From positions 54,057 to 118,056 of the forward strand of contig CAKQCV010000002.1 in the NCBI GenBank assembly GCA_934217675.1: DNA of 64,000 nt. The letters are read 5' to 3'. The notes under the pieces are model-generated. The model did not search any database and was not told where the DNA came from. It saw only the letters and a program-made list of their open reading frames with translations. Numbering within the stretch: the first letter of the stretch is position 1; every line of letters starts with the position of its first letter. This DNA is from an uncultured Prevotella sp. GTDB lineage: Bacteria; Bacteroidota; Bacteroidia; Bacteroidales; Bacteroidaceae. The translations under genes were made by a program, and so were the position numbers. Shown here in pieces: positions 17,211 to 25,576 of this stretch.

Positions 17211-18362
17211 TTACATGATAAGTTCTTTTGCCACATTTCTTGCCTCTGTATCTGTGGCAATATATGTATCGTATGATGGATTGGCATCAAAAGCCACTTT
17301 TTGCATAGTTTTTTCTATTATTCTTGGCATATCAAGGAAGCTGCAGCGGTCTTCAAGAAAAGCACGGTTTACAATCTCGTTTGCCGCATTCACAATGCAG
17401 GGCATGTTGCCACCTTTGTTTATTGCTTCGTATGCAAGAGCTAAACAGCGGAACTTTTCCATGTCTGGTTCAAAAAATTCCAGTTTGTGCTTGAACAAGT
17501 CCAGACGGTCGCCATTCAGATGTAGTCTTTCCGGAAAAGAAAAGGCATATTGTATAGGTAGACGCATGTCGGGTACTCCCAACTGTGCCTTTACAGCTCC
17601 GTCGGCGAACTGCACCGCGCTGTGAATAATCGACTGTGGGTGTACAAGTACCTGTATTTTGTCTGCTTCAACGCCAAAAAGCCATTTTGCTTCAATAACT
17701 TCAAAGCCCTTGTTCATCATCGTGGCACTGTCGATGGTAATTTTGGCTCCCATATCCCATGTAGGATGTTTTAGCGCATCAGCCTTAGTTACCGTAGCGA
17801 GTTGCTCTTTAGAAAATGTTCTGAATGGTCCTCCAGATGCTGTAAGCAGAATTTTTTCTATTTTGTTGTCGCCTTCTCCGACAATACTTTGGAATATGGC
17901 AGAGTGTTCGCTGTCAACAGGTAGAATAGGGGAGTGGTTTTCTGCAGCGAGCTTACATATCAGTTCACCGGCAACAACAAGTGTTTCTTTGTTTGCAAGA
18001 CAAATCTTTTTGTGTGCCTTTATTGCATGAATTGTTGGACTGAGTCCAGCAAATCCAACCATAGCCGTGAGCACCATATCTATTGGTCCCGCTGTTACAA
18101 TATCGTCAAGAGCCTGTTTTCCGGCATATACCTTAATGTCGGGACAGTCTGCAAGTAAATTATTCAGTTCTTCGTAATGTTTCTCATTTGCAATCACCAC
18201 GGCAGCAGGTTTGAACTTTCTTGCCTGTTCTGCCAGTTCTACTACTCGGTTGTTAGCCGTCAGACAGTAAACCTCATAGAGGTCAGGGTGTTGTTCTATT
18301 ACGTCAAGAGCCTGAGTCCCGATGGAACCTGTAGATCCGAGAATTGCTATTTGCTTTTTCAT
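17211..18362 (-). CDS. dxr: 1-deoxy-D-xylulose 5-phosphate reductoisomerase
   Basis: This 383-aa cytosolic enzyme makes 2-C-methyl-D-erythritol 4-phosphate in the non-mevalonate isoprenoid pathway with NADPH and a divalent metal. The sequence shows the NADPH site (AILGSTGSIGTQALDV), LANKETLVVAG, the metal/substrate region VDSEHSAIFQ, SGGPF, and KITIDSATMMNKG. The length is normal. It lies between rimM (14 bp) and rseP (47 bp) in one operon, linking isoprenoid supply with peptidoglycan (murA). Confidence 0.96.
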   Translation of the reverse strand: MKKQIAILGSTGSIGTQALDVIEQHPDLYEVYCLTANNRVVELAEQARKFKPAAVVIANEKHYEELNNLLADCPDIKVYAGKQALDDIVTAGPIDMVLTAMVGFAGLSPTIHAIKAHKKICLANKETLVVAGELICKLAAENHSPILPVDSEHSAIFQSIVGEGDNKIEKILLTASGGPFRTFSKEQLATVTKADALKHPTWDMGAKITIDSATMMNKGFEVIEAKWLFGVEADKIQVLVHPQSIIHSAVQFADGAVKAQLGVPDMRLPIQYAFSFPERLHLNGDRLDLFKHKLEFFEPDMEKFRCLALAYEAINKGGNMPCIVNAANEIVNRAFLEDRCSFLDMPRIIEKTMQKVAFDANPSYDTYIATDTEARNVAKELIM

Positions 18363-18376
18363 AATATCAGTCTTTT

Positions 18377-18904
18377 TTAGTTAAGGTCAATTAATCCTTC
18401 AGGTAAGTTAGCTTTAATAAGCTTCCTTTTGGGATCAACGTCCGTTATTATATCTTCGTTGGCAGGAATGAGCACAATATCTCCCTTTGTAGTTTCAACT
18501 TCAAGCAAGGTGTTGATGGTTGATATATCAACAGCTACAACTTTTCCGATGTTTTCATTGTTGCGGTTGATGTCTACAATACCGAAACCTTTTATTTCAT
18601 CCCATGTCAAATCATTTTCTTCTCTGTCAGACAGGCTTTTAGGAAAAAATACATCACAGCCAGTAATTTCACTTGCAGCCTCTTTACTATCTATGTCACA
18701 GAATTTTATGAGAGCGGTTTCACCAGTTTTAAACCTCCACTCCTCCATATAGAACGGAACCAGAATACCATCAATGCTAAGCACAAGATATTCTGCATCC
18801 ACACGGTCGAACACATCATCATCGAAGAATAGTGTCAGTTCACCTTTCACACCGTGTGGCTTTCCGATTTTCCCTATTTTATATACTTCTTCCTGTCTGA
18901 TCAT
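18377..18904 (-). CDS. rimM: 16S rRNA processing protein RimM
   Basis: This 175-aa protein has the RimM N-terminal beta-barrel (YKIGKIGKPHGVKGELTL) and a C-terminal PRC-barrel (IGKVVAVDISTINTLLEV...VLIPANEDIITDVD). It helps mature the 30S head by binding protein S19. Its ATG shares one base with the murA stop, so translation is coupled. Confidence 0.93.
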   Translation of the reverse strand: MIRQEEVYKIGKIGKPHGVKGELTLFFDDDVFDRVDAEYLVLSIDGILVPFYMEEWRFKTGETALIKFCDIDSKEAASEITGCDVFFPKSLSDREENDLTWDEIKGFGIVDINRNNENIGKVVAVDISTINTLLEVETTKGDIVLIPANEDIITDVDPKRKLIKANLPEGLIDLN

Positions 18905-20214
18905 TAGTTTCTTATTCGCTTTATGTTAGCTCCAAGAGCATTTAGTCTTGCCTCGATATCTTCATATCCTCGGTCAATTTGTGCGATATTGTCAATTCGT
19001 GATGTTCCATTAGCACTTAGTGCAGCTATCAGCAGAGCTATGCCGGCACGTATGTCAGGACTTGTCATTCTTCCTGCTTTTAGTTTGAGCTTGTGGTCAT
19101 GCCCCACAACAACAGCTCTATGTGGGTCGCATAATATAATCTGTGCGCCCATGTCAATTAGTTTATCAACGAAGAACAAACGGCTTTCAAACATCTTTTG
19201 ATGTATGAGGACACTTCCCCTTGCTTGAGTTGCCACCACAAGCAATACTGAAAGTAAGTCGGGTGTTAGTCCAGGCCATGGTGCATCAGCAAGAGTCATT
19301 ATAGATCCATCGATAAAAGAGTCAACCTGATAGTGTGTCATATGTGGAATATACAAGTCGTCGCCTTCTATCAGAATCTTTACCCCTAATCGTCTGAACG
19401 CTTCTGGGATGATACCGAGATTTTCCACAGACACATCTTTTATCCTTAACCCATTTCCTGTCATTGCCGCCATTCCGATAAAAGAGCCAACTTCAATCAT
19501 GTCTGGCAGAACCTTGTGGCTTGTTCCGTGTAGTGTGTCCACACCTTCAATTGTCAAAAGGTTAGATGCAATACCACTGATTTTAGCTCCCATAGCATTC
19601 AGCATGTGGCAAAGTTGCTGTATATAAGGCTCGCATGCAGCATTGTATATTGTTGTGATACCTTTGGCAAGAACTGCTGCCATTATAATATTGGCTGTTC
19701 CTGTAACCGATGCCTCATCGAGCAGCATGTAAGTTCCTTTCAGCTTATGCGCCTTTATCTCAAAAGTGTCGGCACCTTCACTGTGCACGAATTTAGCTCC
19801 AAGTTTTTTGAATCCTAAAAAGTGTGTATCCAGACGTCGACGTCCTATTTTGTCACCTCCCGGCTTTGCAACTACAGCTTTGCCGAATCTGGCGAGTAAT
19901 GGACCAATCATTAATACACTACCGCGTAGCGATGCACATTTTTTTATAAAATCCTCACAATCAAGGTAGTCAAGATTTATATTCTTTGCACAAAAGGTAT
20001 ATTCGTTTTTGTGTATGCGCTCCACGTCCACCCCAATATCTTTCAGCAAGAGTATAAGGTTGTTTACGTCGAGAATATCAGGAATATTGCAAATGTGTAC
20101 CGGCTCTTCGGTGAGCAATGTTGCACAGATAACCTCAAGAGCTTCATTTTTTGCTCCTTGCGGTGTTATGATACCGCTAAGCGGGTGTCCGCCTTCTATG
20201 ATGAATGATTCCAT
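18904..20214 (-). CDS. murA: UDP-N-acetylglucosamine 1-carboxyvinyltransferase with Asp in place of the catalytic Cys
   Basis: This 436-aa cytosolic enzyme carries out the first committed step of peptidoglycan synthesis, adding enolpyruvate from PEP to UDP-GlcNAc. The start (FIIEGGHPLSG) and the loop region GPLLARFGKAVVAKPGGDKI are typical. In E. coli MurA the loop reads PGGCTIG, with Cys115 as the general acid and fosfomycin target. Here the aligned residue is Asp121. The same Cys-to-Asp exchange is known in naturally fosfomycin-resistant MurA proteins of other bacteria, so the enzyme should be active and insensitive. It sits between DUF4290 (11 bp) and rimM (1-bp overlap). Confidence 0.95.
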   Translation of the reverse strand: MESFIIEGGHPLSGIITPQGAKNEALEVICATLLTEEPVHICNIPDILDVNNLILLLKDIGVDVERIHKNEYTFCAKNINLDYLDCEDFIKKCASLRGSVLMIGPLLARFGKAVVAKPGGDKIGRRRLDTHFLGFKKLGAKFVHSEGADTFEIKAHKLKGTYMLLDEASVTGTANIIMAAVLAKGITTIYNAACEPYIQQLCHMLNAMGAKISGIASNLLTIEGVDTLHGTSHKVLPDMIEVGSFIGMAAMTGNGLRIKDVSVENLGIIPEAFRRLGVKILIEGDDLYIPHMTHYQVDSFIDGSIMTLADAPWPGLTPDLLSVLLVVATQARGSVLIHQKMFESRLFFVDKLIDMGAQIILCDPHRAVVVGHDHKLKLKAGRMTSPDIRAGIALLIAALSANGTSRIDNIAQIDRGYEDIEARLNALGANIKRIRN

Positions 20215-20225
20215 ATTGGGTGGAT

Positions 20226-20840
20226 TTAGTGATTGTTTTTTTTCTTTTTCCTTCTGTCTGCCATCATCCTTCTTGAGGGCATGGTAAATCTTGCATTTTG
20301 CAAGTCCATAATGTCCAGTTGTATGATACCTTCAGTGAAGCGAGCCATATCGGAAACCACTTTCTCATCGCTGTCAGATCCATGACTCCATTGTGTCAGA
20401 TCTCTTTTCATCTGTTCTGCTGTTATCATAGCAAGCTCATCACGTTCAGCTCCTGGTTCCATTGTTTTCAGCTTTTCAAACATAGAAAAAACTAAATGCC
20501 CATAATGTCTTACCGGTATTCTGTTCATTGGATATTTCATCGGCTCAGGCTTGGTCGCGATTTTTTTTGCCTGACTAACATCATATGGATAGTCAATGTC
20601 GAGTTTGAAGTCGCTGATGATAGCAAGATGATCCCATAACTTTTGCTTATAGTCAATGTTGCTTCTATTGTGTGGCAGCATGCGGTCCATCACGGCAACA
20701 ATGCTCTCTGCACACTCTTGCCTTTCGGCTTTAGTGGGCAATTCTATAGCGTATTCCACCATCTTTTGTATCTCTCTGCCATATTCTGGTAGCACGAGTT
20801 TTTTTCTCGTGGTGTTATAATCCAATCCTTCTATATTCAT
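20226..20840 (-). CDS. DUF4290 family protein
   Basis: This 204-aa soluble, mostly helical protein matches the Bacteroidota-specific DUF4290 family (GLDYNTTRKKLVLPEYGREIQ near the start, a hallmark as I recall it). Its function is unknown. It ends in a very basic tail (RRMMADRRKKKKNNH), which could bind nucleic acid or an acidic surface. It heads the murA-rimM-dxr-rseP group and follows tsaB by 72 bp, probably on the same transcript. Confidence 0.88.
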   Translation of the reverse strand: MNIEGLDYNTTRKKLVLPEYGREIQKMVEYAIELPTKAERQECAESIVAVMDRMLPHNRSNIDYKQKLWDHLAIISDFKLDIDYPYDVSQAKKIATKPEPMKYPMNRIPVRHYGHLVFSMFEKLKTMEPGAERDELAMITAEQMKRDLTQWSHGSDSDEKVVSDMARFTEGIIQLDIMDLQNARFTMPSRRMMADRRKKKKNNH

Positions 20841-20912
20841 AAACGTTTAAAAATTCCGATGTTTGTTGTACTTGGAAATTTTCCAATAGCTTGCTTGTTG
20901 TCTGTAGCTTTC

Positions 20913-21602
20913 TTAGAGAAGTTTGCGAGGAGTCTTTGCTACAAAATCTTTTAGGTAGAAAGGCACGAAGTATGCTACGTCCTCAAATTTTTCTTCGGCA
21001 ATCCGTTTTTCGGCGAGAGGGTACATGAATTTCGACAACGGTTCAATCTCATCTATGAAATGTGCATTGTGATGGTTTATTGTTTCCATACATTTCTTTG
21101 CACCATTTCCGAAGAAATAAACAGGTTGTTTGTCGAGAAACTCCTTGTATGTATTGCAGTCCACTACATCAGCCTGAGTTTTCCTGACCTCATGTAAATG
21201 CCTGTCATAAACTGCTGCATAAACTTCCATTCTGCGTGCGTCAATCATAGGGCACAGTAGTGCATCCTCTTCAATTTCATGGTGAAGCAACACTGGAACT
21301 GCCATAAGCTCAAGTGTAGGCACAGCAATGAGTTTTATTCCCCGTCCGTAACAGATGCCTTTAGCCATGGACACTCCTATTCTTAATCCTGTGTATGAAC
21401 CAGGACCGCAGCTTACGGCTACAGCATCTACCGGTATGGCATGACTGTCGGCAAACGACAATCCTTCGTCAACGAATTCTCCAAGTTTTACGGCGTGGTT
21501 AGGACCGGTATGGTCTTCTCTTGTGAAGATGTCGGCTCCGTCCTGACTCACGGTAAGTGAGCACACATTGGTGCTTGTTTCAATATTAATTATGCACGAC
21601 AT
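20913..21602 (-). CDS. tsaB: tRNA threonylcarbamoyladenosine synthesis protein TsaB
   Basis: This 229-aa protein belongs to the ASKHA fold and partners TsaD and TsaE in making t6A37 of ANN-decoding tRNAs. It shows IINIETSTNVCSLTV at the N-terminus, HAVKLGEFVDEGL, and VSCGPGSYTGLRIGVSMAKG, all typical. The frame is open to 21644, but that extension would cross the promoter box at 21631-21638; the ATG at 21602 gives the normal MSCIINIETST start. Confidence 0.93.
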   Translation of the reverse strand: MSCIINIETSTNVCSLTVSQDGADIFTREDHTGPNHAVKLGEFVDEGLSFADSHAIPVDAVAVSCGPGSYTGLRIGVSMAKGICYGRGIKLIAVPTLELMAVPVLLHHEIEEDALLCPMIDARRMEVYAAVYDRHLHEVRKTQADVVDCNTYKEFLDKQPVYFFGNGAKKCMETINHHNAHFIDEIEPLSKFMYPLAEKRIAEEKFEDVAYFVPFYLKDFVAKTPRKLL

Positions 21603-21630
21603 AAAATAAATGTATTCGAATATCAGTTTG

Positions 21631-21661
21631 CAAAGATAATGCAAATTGACTTTAATTCAAA
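21631..21661 (-). promoter_or_regulatory. promoter of the tsaB/DUF4290/murA operon
   Basis: The minus strand carries TATCTTTG (complement of 21631-21638) and TTTG (complement of 21658-21661) separated by 19 bp, a full match to the Bacteroidota consensus, about 29 bp from the chosen tsaB start. Confidence 0.75.
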
Positions 21662-21690
21662 ATAAAAACAAGAAAAACGCTTGTTTGATT

Positions 21691-21736
21691 ATGGAGCGAG
21701 GTTGTTTTAGAAAACTTCCTAAAAGACTCGCTCCAT
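21691..21736. terminator. nested hairpin, probable terminator
   Basis: A perfect 10-bp stem (ATGGAGCGAG with CTCGCTCCAT) encloses a second 6-bp stem (TTTTAG/CTAAAA). It lies between the lipoprotein gene at 21801 and the tsaB promoter. There is no long T run, so the terminator call is tentative. Confidence 0.55.
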
Positions 21737-21800
21737 TGTAAATGCAGAGATATTTTGTTTCTGACGGTCGCAGAAAATGAAAATCTTTAGCAAAGATATA

Positions 21801-22604
21801 TTAATCCTTTCTTATAAAGCCGTCTTGAGAATATTGTCCTTCACCAGTAGGCAAAATATAATATTCTATATCAGAATATTGTGTTCCATTTGATTTGTCA
21901 TAGCTTATAATCTGCTTTGGAAGATTTTTGGCAAATGGTTTTCCAAGGAAACCTGCATAGAGCGCATGTTCAAAACCTTGAAACCACCATTGTAATTCAT
22001 TCACAAATGGTCCGAGATTGATATTTAGCAAAAATGGAGTCATGTTATATAAGTCGAAATTTGTGTATGGTGTATAGGTGATTTCAGCGTGAGAGTCTTC
22101 ATCGTTGGCATTGTCTTTTACATAAGACAAATTGCCGTTTGTATATTTCATTTCTATGATGTCGCAAGACGAATCATCCATTTTTATTATATGTCCTTCT
22201 TTGTCGTATGTAAGTTTTATCAGATGGGTTTCACCGTCTGATTCAGTTTCGATAATTCGATGTGCAAAATTATCAGATCCAAATGCAAATACATAAGTAT
22301 CGCCATATTCGTTTGTCATTACAGCACGATTGTTTTGTGGATACGAGAAACTTGCAACTTTCACATATTTGTAGTCTGTCACGTTGCCGTCTTTGTCTGT
22401 CTGTGGATCTATACGGTTGATAGTTGCTATCAGTCCATTGTTATTGTACAGGTATTGGTAACCTTTTCTTTGTATGATATTGGAAGCCTGTGGAGTACCG
22501 TCTCCATAATCTTCTTGTGTGTCATCGTCATTATTGCATGCGCATAATGTCACAGTCGTTAAAATTAACAGTGTCCAATGTCTTAGTTGTAGGTAAAGTC
22601 TCAT
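21801..22604 (-). CDS. lipoprotein, probable DUF4595-like
   Basis: This 267-aa protein has a lipobox (TVTLCACNNDDD), an acidic stretch after the lipidated Cys, and beta-rich repeats of the type YLYNNNGLIATI, which resemble the RHS/YD-like strands seen in Bacteroidota DUF4595 lipoproteins (family name from memory). The frame extends to 22649, but the ATG at 22604 (MRLYLQLRHW) gives a standard signal peptide. It follows the outer-membrane protein gene at 22661 and is probably co-transcribed with it. Confidence 0.7.
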   Translation of the reverse strand: MRLYLQLRHWTLLILTTVTLCACNNDDDTQEDYGDGTPQASNIIQRKGYQYLYNNNGLIATINRIDPQTDKDGNVTDYKYVKVASFSYPQNNRAVMTNEYGDTYVFAFGSDNFAHRIIETESDGETHLIKLTYDKEGHIIKMDDSSCDIIEMKYTNGNLSYVKDNANDEDSHAEITYTPYTNFDLYNMTPFLLNINLGPFVNELQWWFQGFEHALYAGFLGKPFAKNLPKQIISYDKSNGTQYSDIEYYILPTGEGQYSQDGFIRKD

Positions 22605-22660
22605 AGTCTTTTTATTTTGTTTATTTATAATGTAATTTTTATATACCATTTAGTTTTGCA

Positions 22661-23500
22661 TTACCAGCGGAATCCGATAAATACTCTAAATGTGTTGGTC
22701 TTCAATTTGTTTCCTATACTTTTGAATGGGTCTTGAAAGACTCCGTTGTCATCATAGATTTTGTCAATACGATTCAATATAACATTGTCAAAATTTGTTT
22801 TCCCACACCATCTGTTTTCTATGCCCAAAGATATTACTTTGTAGGAAAGTGTCATGCCTATATTGAAGAACGTTGTATAATGCTTGTATATTTCATCATT
22901 TTGCGTAATCATTGAATAAGTAGGTGTTACATGAAAATATAATGTAGCTTTCAATTGATTTACAGGATTATATGTTATTGAAGGACCAATGCTAAAGCCT
23001 ACGTCAAGATGCATAAAATCTAAATCTGCAGAATCGTCTTCATCTGCAGAATCGCTTGAAGTCGCATTTACAGATGTTACCTCTGGGTATTTTGCAAAGT
23101 TTGCATCCAAATTAGTATCTATACCAAATTTGATTCTTCCTGCAATAGGCTTTTTGTGTAGATAGATAGTTCTTCCGGCAAGCAATATGCTGAAAGACAT
23201 ATCGCTGTTGATACTGTAATAGTCGCTTTTCAGCTTTTGAGTGCCATATCCTATGTAGAGATACTTTTTTCTTTTCCATATCCGCTGCTGAAGCTTCTCG
23301 TAATTCTCGTTAGTCTCTGTTTGGTCTGCATTGGTATCTTTGTTCTTAAATCCCATATTTTTGTTTGTGTTAGTTTCAGAAATATAAACTGAATCGTTTT
23401 CTTGTGCTAATACAAACAATGGTGATGTCATAATAAGGCTGGCAATAAGAACTTGTCTTGTTATCATATGTGGAAATATGATTGTTTTATTTCTTTTCAT
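22661..23500 (-). CDS. outer-membrane beta-barrel-like protein of unknown function
   Basis: This 279-aa protein has a signal peptide ending near VLAQE, a charged Asn/Thr-rich linker, then alternating amphipathic strands (YLYIGYGTQKL, MSFSILLAGRTIYL, MHLDVGFSIGPSITYNP, FFNIGMTLSYKV) and a C-terminal FRVFIGFRW. The aromatic C-terminal residue is what outer-membrane barrels usually have. The number of strands cannot be fixed by eye. An internal ATG at 23467 is an alternative start. It precedes the DUF4595-like lipoprotein, suggesting a surface pair. Confidence 0.65.
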   Translation of the reverse strand: MKRNKTIIFPHMITRQVLIASLIMTSPLFVLAQENDSVYISETNTNKNMGFKNKDTNADQTETNENYEKLQQRIWKRKKYLYIGYGTQKLKSDYYSINSDMSFSILLAGRTIYLHKKPIAGRIKFGIDTNLDANFAKYPEVTSVNATSSDSADEDDSADLDFMHLDVGFSIGPSITYNPVNQLKATLYFHVTPTYSMITQNDEIYKHYTTFFNIGMTLSYKVISLGIENRWCGKTNFDNVILNRIDKIYDDNGVFQDPFKSIGNKLKTNTFRVFIGFRW

Positions 23501-23724
23501 TTTATTGAAGTGTTTAGTTAATAAATGTGCGGTTCTTTAACCATAATAAAATCTTGTTGATTGGTTTTGATTTTTACAAAACCTATTGTGACGTTTTTTT
23601 TTGTTTTGTCTGTTTCTGTTTTTTAAGTTTAGTAATATAGTATTGTATTTAAGCAATAAACTTTGCTTATTACGTATGTGGCTTACAAAGTTAATAAATT
23701 TTAGAGAAACAAGGAACGATTTTC

Positions 23725-23759
23725 TCAAAAACAATGCTGAAAAAGTGCATTGTTTTTGA
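23725..23759 (-). terminator. terminator downstream of asnB
   Basis: A perfect 13-bp stem (TCAAAAACAATGC with its complement at 23747-23759) has a 9-nt loop and begins 18 bp after the asnB stop. The rest of 23501-23724 contains a TAACTTTG box (complement of 23686-23693) that may drive the 23500 gene and no coding sequence. Confidence 0.7.
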
Positions 23760-23777
23760 AAAAATGTATTTAGAGTG

Positions 23778-25475
23778 TTAGTACGCTTCCTTGTGTACTC
23801 CTACTACAGCTCTGCCACTTGGATCGTTCATACCTTTAAATGCCTCATCCCATGCAAGAGCTTCTGCAGAGCTACATGCTACACTTGGTACACTTGGTAC
23901 GCTTAGTGCTGCAGAATCGCTTGGAAAATGTTCGGCGAAAATTGACCGGTAATAATACTCTTCCTTGTTGCGTGGCGGATTGATAGGGAAACGTTCGGCA
24001 GCATGTGCCATTTCCTCATCGCTTACTTGTTCAGATGTTATTTTCTTCAGTGTGTCAATCCAACTGTAGCCGACACCGTCAGAAAATTGCTCCTTCTGTC
24101 GCCATGCGATTTCGTCGGGTAGCATATCAGCAAAAGCCTCTCTAACGATTTTCTTCTCTATTGTATTGCCTGTACACATCTTTGACTTCGGGTTTGTGCG
24201 CATGGCTACATCAAGAAATTCTTTATCGAGAAATGGTACTCTGCCTTCAACGCCCCATGCCGAAAGGCTCTTGTTTGCTCGCAAACAATCATAAAGATAA
24301 AGCTTTGATAACTTTCTTACTGTTTCTTCATGAAATGCTTTTGCATTTGGAGCTTTGTGGAAGTAAAGGTATCCACCGAATATCTCATCGGCACCCTCTC
24401 CGCTGAGTACCATCTTTATGCCCATACTTTTGATGACTCTGGCAAGAAGATACATTGGAGTTGATGCCCTTACGGTTGTTACGTCATAAGTTTCAATGAA
24501 ATATATTACATCTCTTATTGCGTCAAGTCCTTCTTGTATGGTGTAGTTTATCTCGTGATGCACAGTTCCGATGTATTCGGCAACTTTTCTTGCTTTTTCC
24601 AAATCTGGTGCCCCTTTAAGTCCAACGGCAAACGAATGTAAACGTGGCCACCATGCCTGTGTCCTTCCGTCTTCCTCAATTCTGCGAGCAGAGTATTTTT
24701 GCGCAATGGCACTTATTACCGATGAGTCAAGACCTCCACTGAGCAGTACGCCATATGGAACATCACTCATCAGCTGACGTTGTACGGCAGCATTTAGAGA
24801 GTCGTATATTTCTTTCACGTTTGTTGGGTTGTCTTTTACATTTTCATAGTTAAACCAATCACGTGTGTAATACCTTTTCTGTTTCCCCTCACAACTCCAA
24901 TAATAGTGTCCTGGTAGAAAAGACTCATAATGGTCGCATTGTCCTTCAAGAGCTTTAAGTTCGCTTGCCACATATACCTTGCCATCGTTGTCAAATCCTA
25001 TATAAAGAGGAATTACCCCAATAGGGTCTCTGGCAATAAAGAACTCATTACGTTTAGCATCATACAGGGCGAAAGCAAAAATACCACTGAGCTCTTCTAT
25101 AAACTCCGAGGCTTTCGCTGTCTTGTCGTTTTCAGCTTTTTCTCTCCATTCTCTGTATAGTGCAAGAATAACTTCGCAGTCGCTGCCAGTTTGGAATTCG
25201 TATTTACCATCAAAGCGTTTCCTTATAGTTTGGTGATTATATATTTCACCATTAACGGCGAGTACTTGCTTTTTGTCAGGACTGTATAGTGGCTGCTTGC
25301 CTGATTCTGGGTCGACAATGGAGAGCCGTTCATGACAAAGGATAGCTTTTCCATCACTGTATATTCCACTCCAGTCAGGACCACGATGCCTTATCTTAGC
25401 ACTCATCTTTAATGCTTTCTGCCTCAATTCGGGAGTCTGCTCCTGAATATTGAAAATTGATACGATACCACACAT
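23778..25475 (-). CDS. asnB: glutamine-hydrolysing asparagine synthetase B
   Basis: This 565-aa enzyme makes asparagine from aspartate, ATP and glutamine. The N-terminus MCGIVSIF exposes Cys2, the glutaminase nucleophile after Met removal, with RHRGPDWSG typical of class II amidotransferases. The synthetase domain has the pyrophosphate loop LSGGLDSSV and SGEGADEIFGGY. A short low-complexity insert near the C-terminus (LSVPSVPSVACSS) comes from a 9-bp DNA repeat and is probably harmless. It lies downstream of glnK-amtB, in keeping with nitrogen control, though a hairpin separates it from amtB. Confidence 0.95.
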   Translation of the reverse strand: MCGIVSIFNIQEQTPELRQKALKMSAKIRHRGPDWSGIYSDGKAILCHERLSIVDPESGKQPLYSPDKKQVLAVNGEIYNHQTIRKRFDGKYEFQTGSDCEVILALYREWREKAENDKTAKASEFIEELSGIFAFALYDAKRNEFFIARDPIGVIPLYIGFDNDGKVYVASELKALEGQCDHYESFLPGHYYWSCEGKQKRYYTRDWFNYENVKDNPTNVKEIYDSLNAAVQRQLMSDVPYGVLLSGGLDSSVISAIAQKYSARRIEEDGRTQAWWPRLHSFAVGLKGAPDLEKARKVAEYIGTVHHEINYTIQEGLDAIRDVIYFIETYDVTTVRASTPMYLLARVIKSMGIKMVLSGEGADEIFGGYLYFHKAPNAKAFHEETVRKLSKLYLYDCLRANKSLSAWGVEGRVPFLDKEFLDVAMRTNPKSKMCTGNTIEKKIVREAFADMLPDEIAWRQKEQFSDGVGYSWIDTLKKITSEQVSDEEMAHAAERFPINPPRNKEEYYYRSIFAEHFPSDSAALSVPSVPSVACSSAEALAWDEAFKGMNDPSGRAVVGVHKEAY

Positions 25476-25512
25476 ATTCCTTTTGTTGTTAAGTCGTTTA
25501 TATTATCAGTGT

Positions 25513-25547
25513 CCTCTTTTCTGCTATATGACATGGCAGAAAAGAGG
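25513..25547 (-). terminator. terminator or attenuator between amtB and asnB
   Basis: A perfect 12-bp stem (CCTCTTTTCTGC with GCAGAAAAGAGG) and an 11-nt loop lie 30 bp after the amtB stop and 38 bp before asnB. It may separate or tune transcription of asnB from the glnK-amtB transcript. Confidence 0.7.
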
Positions 25548-25576
25548 TTGCAAGTTAGTTCGCTTTTTTTATGGCG

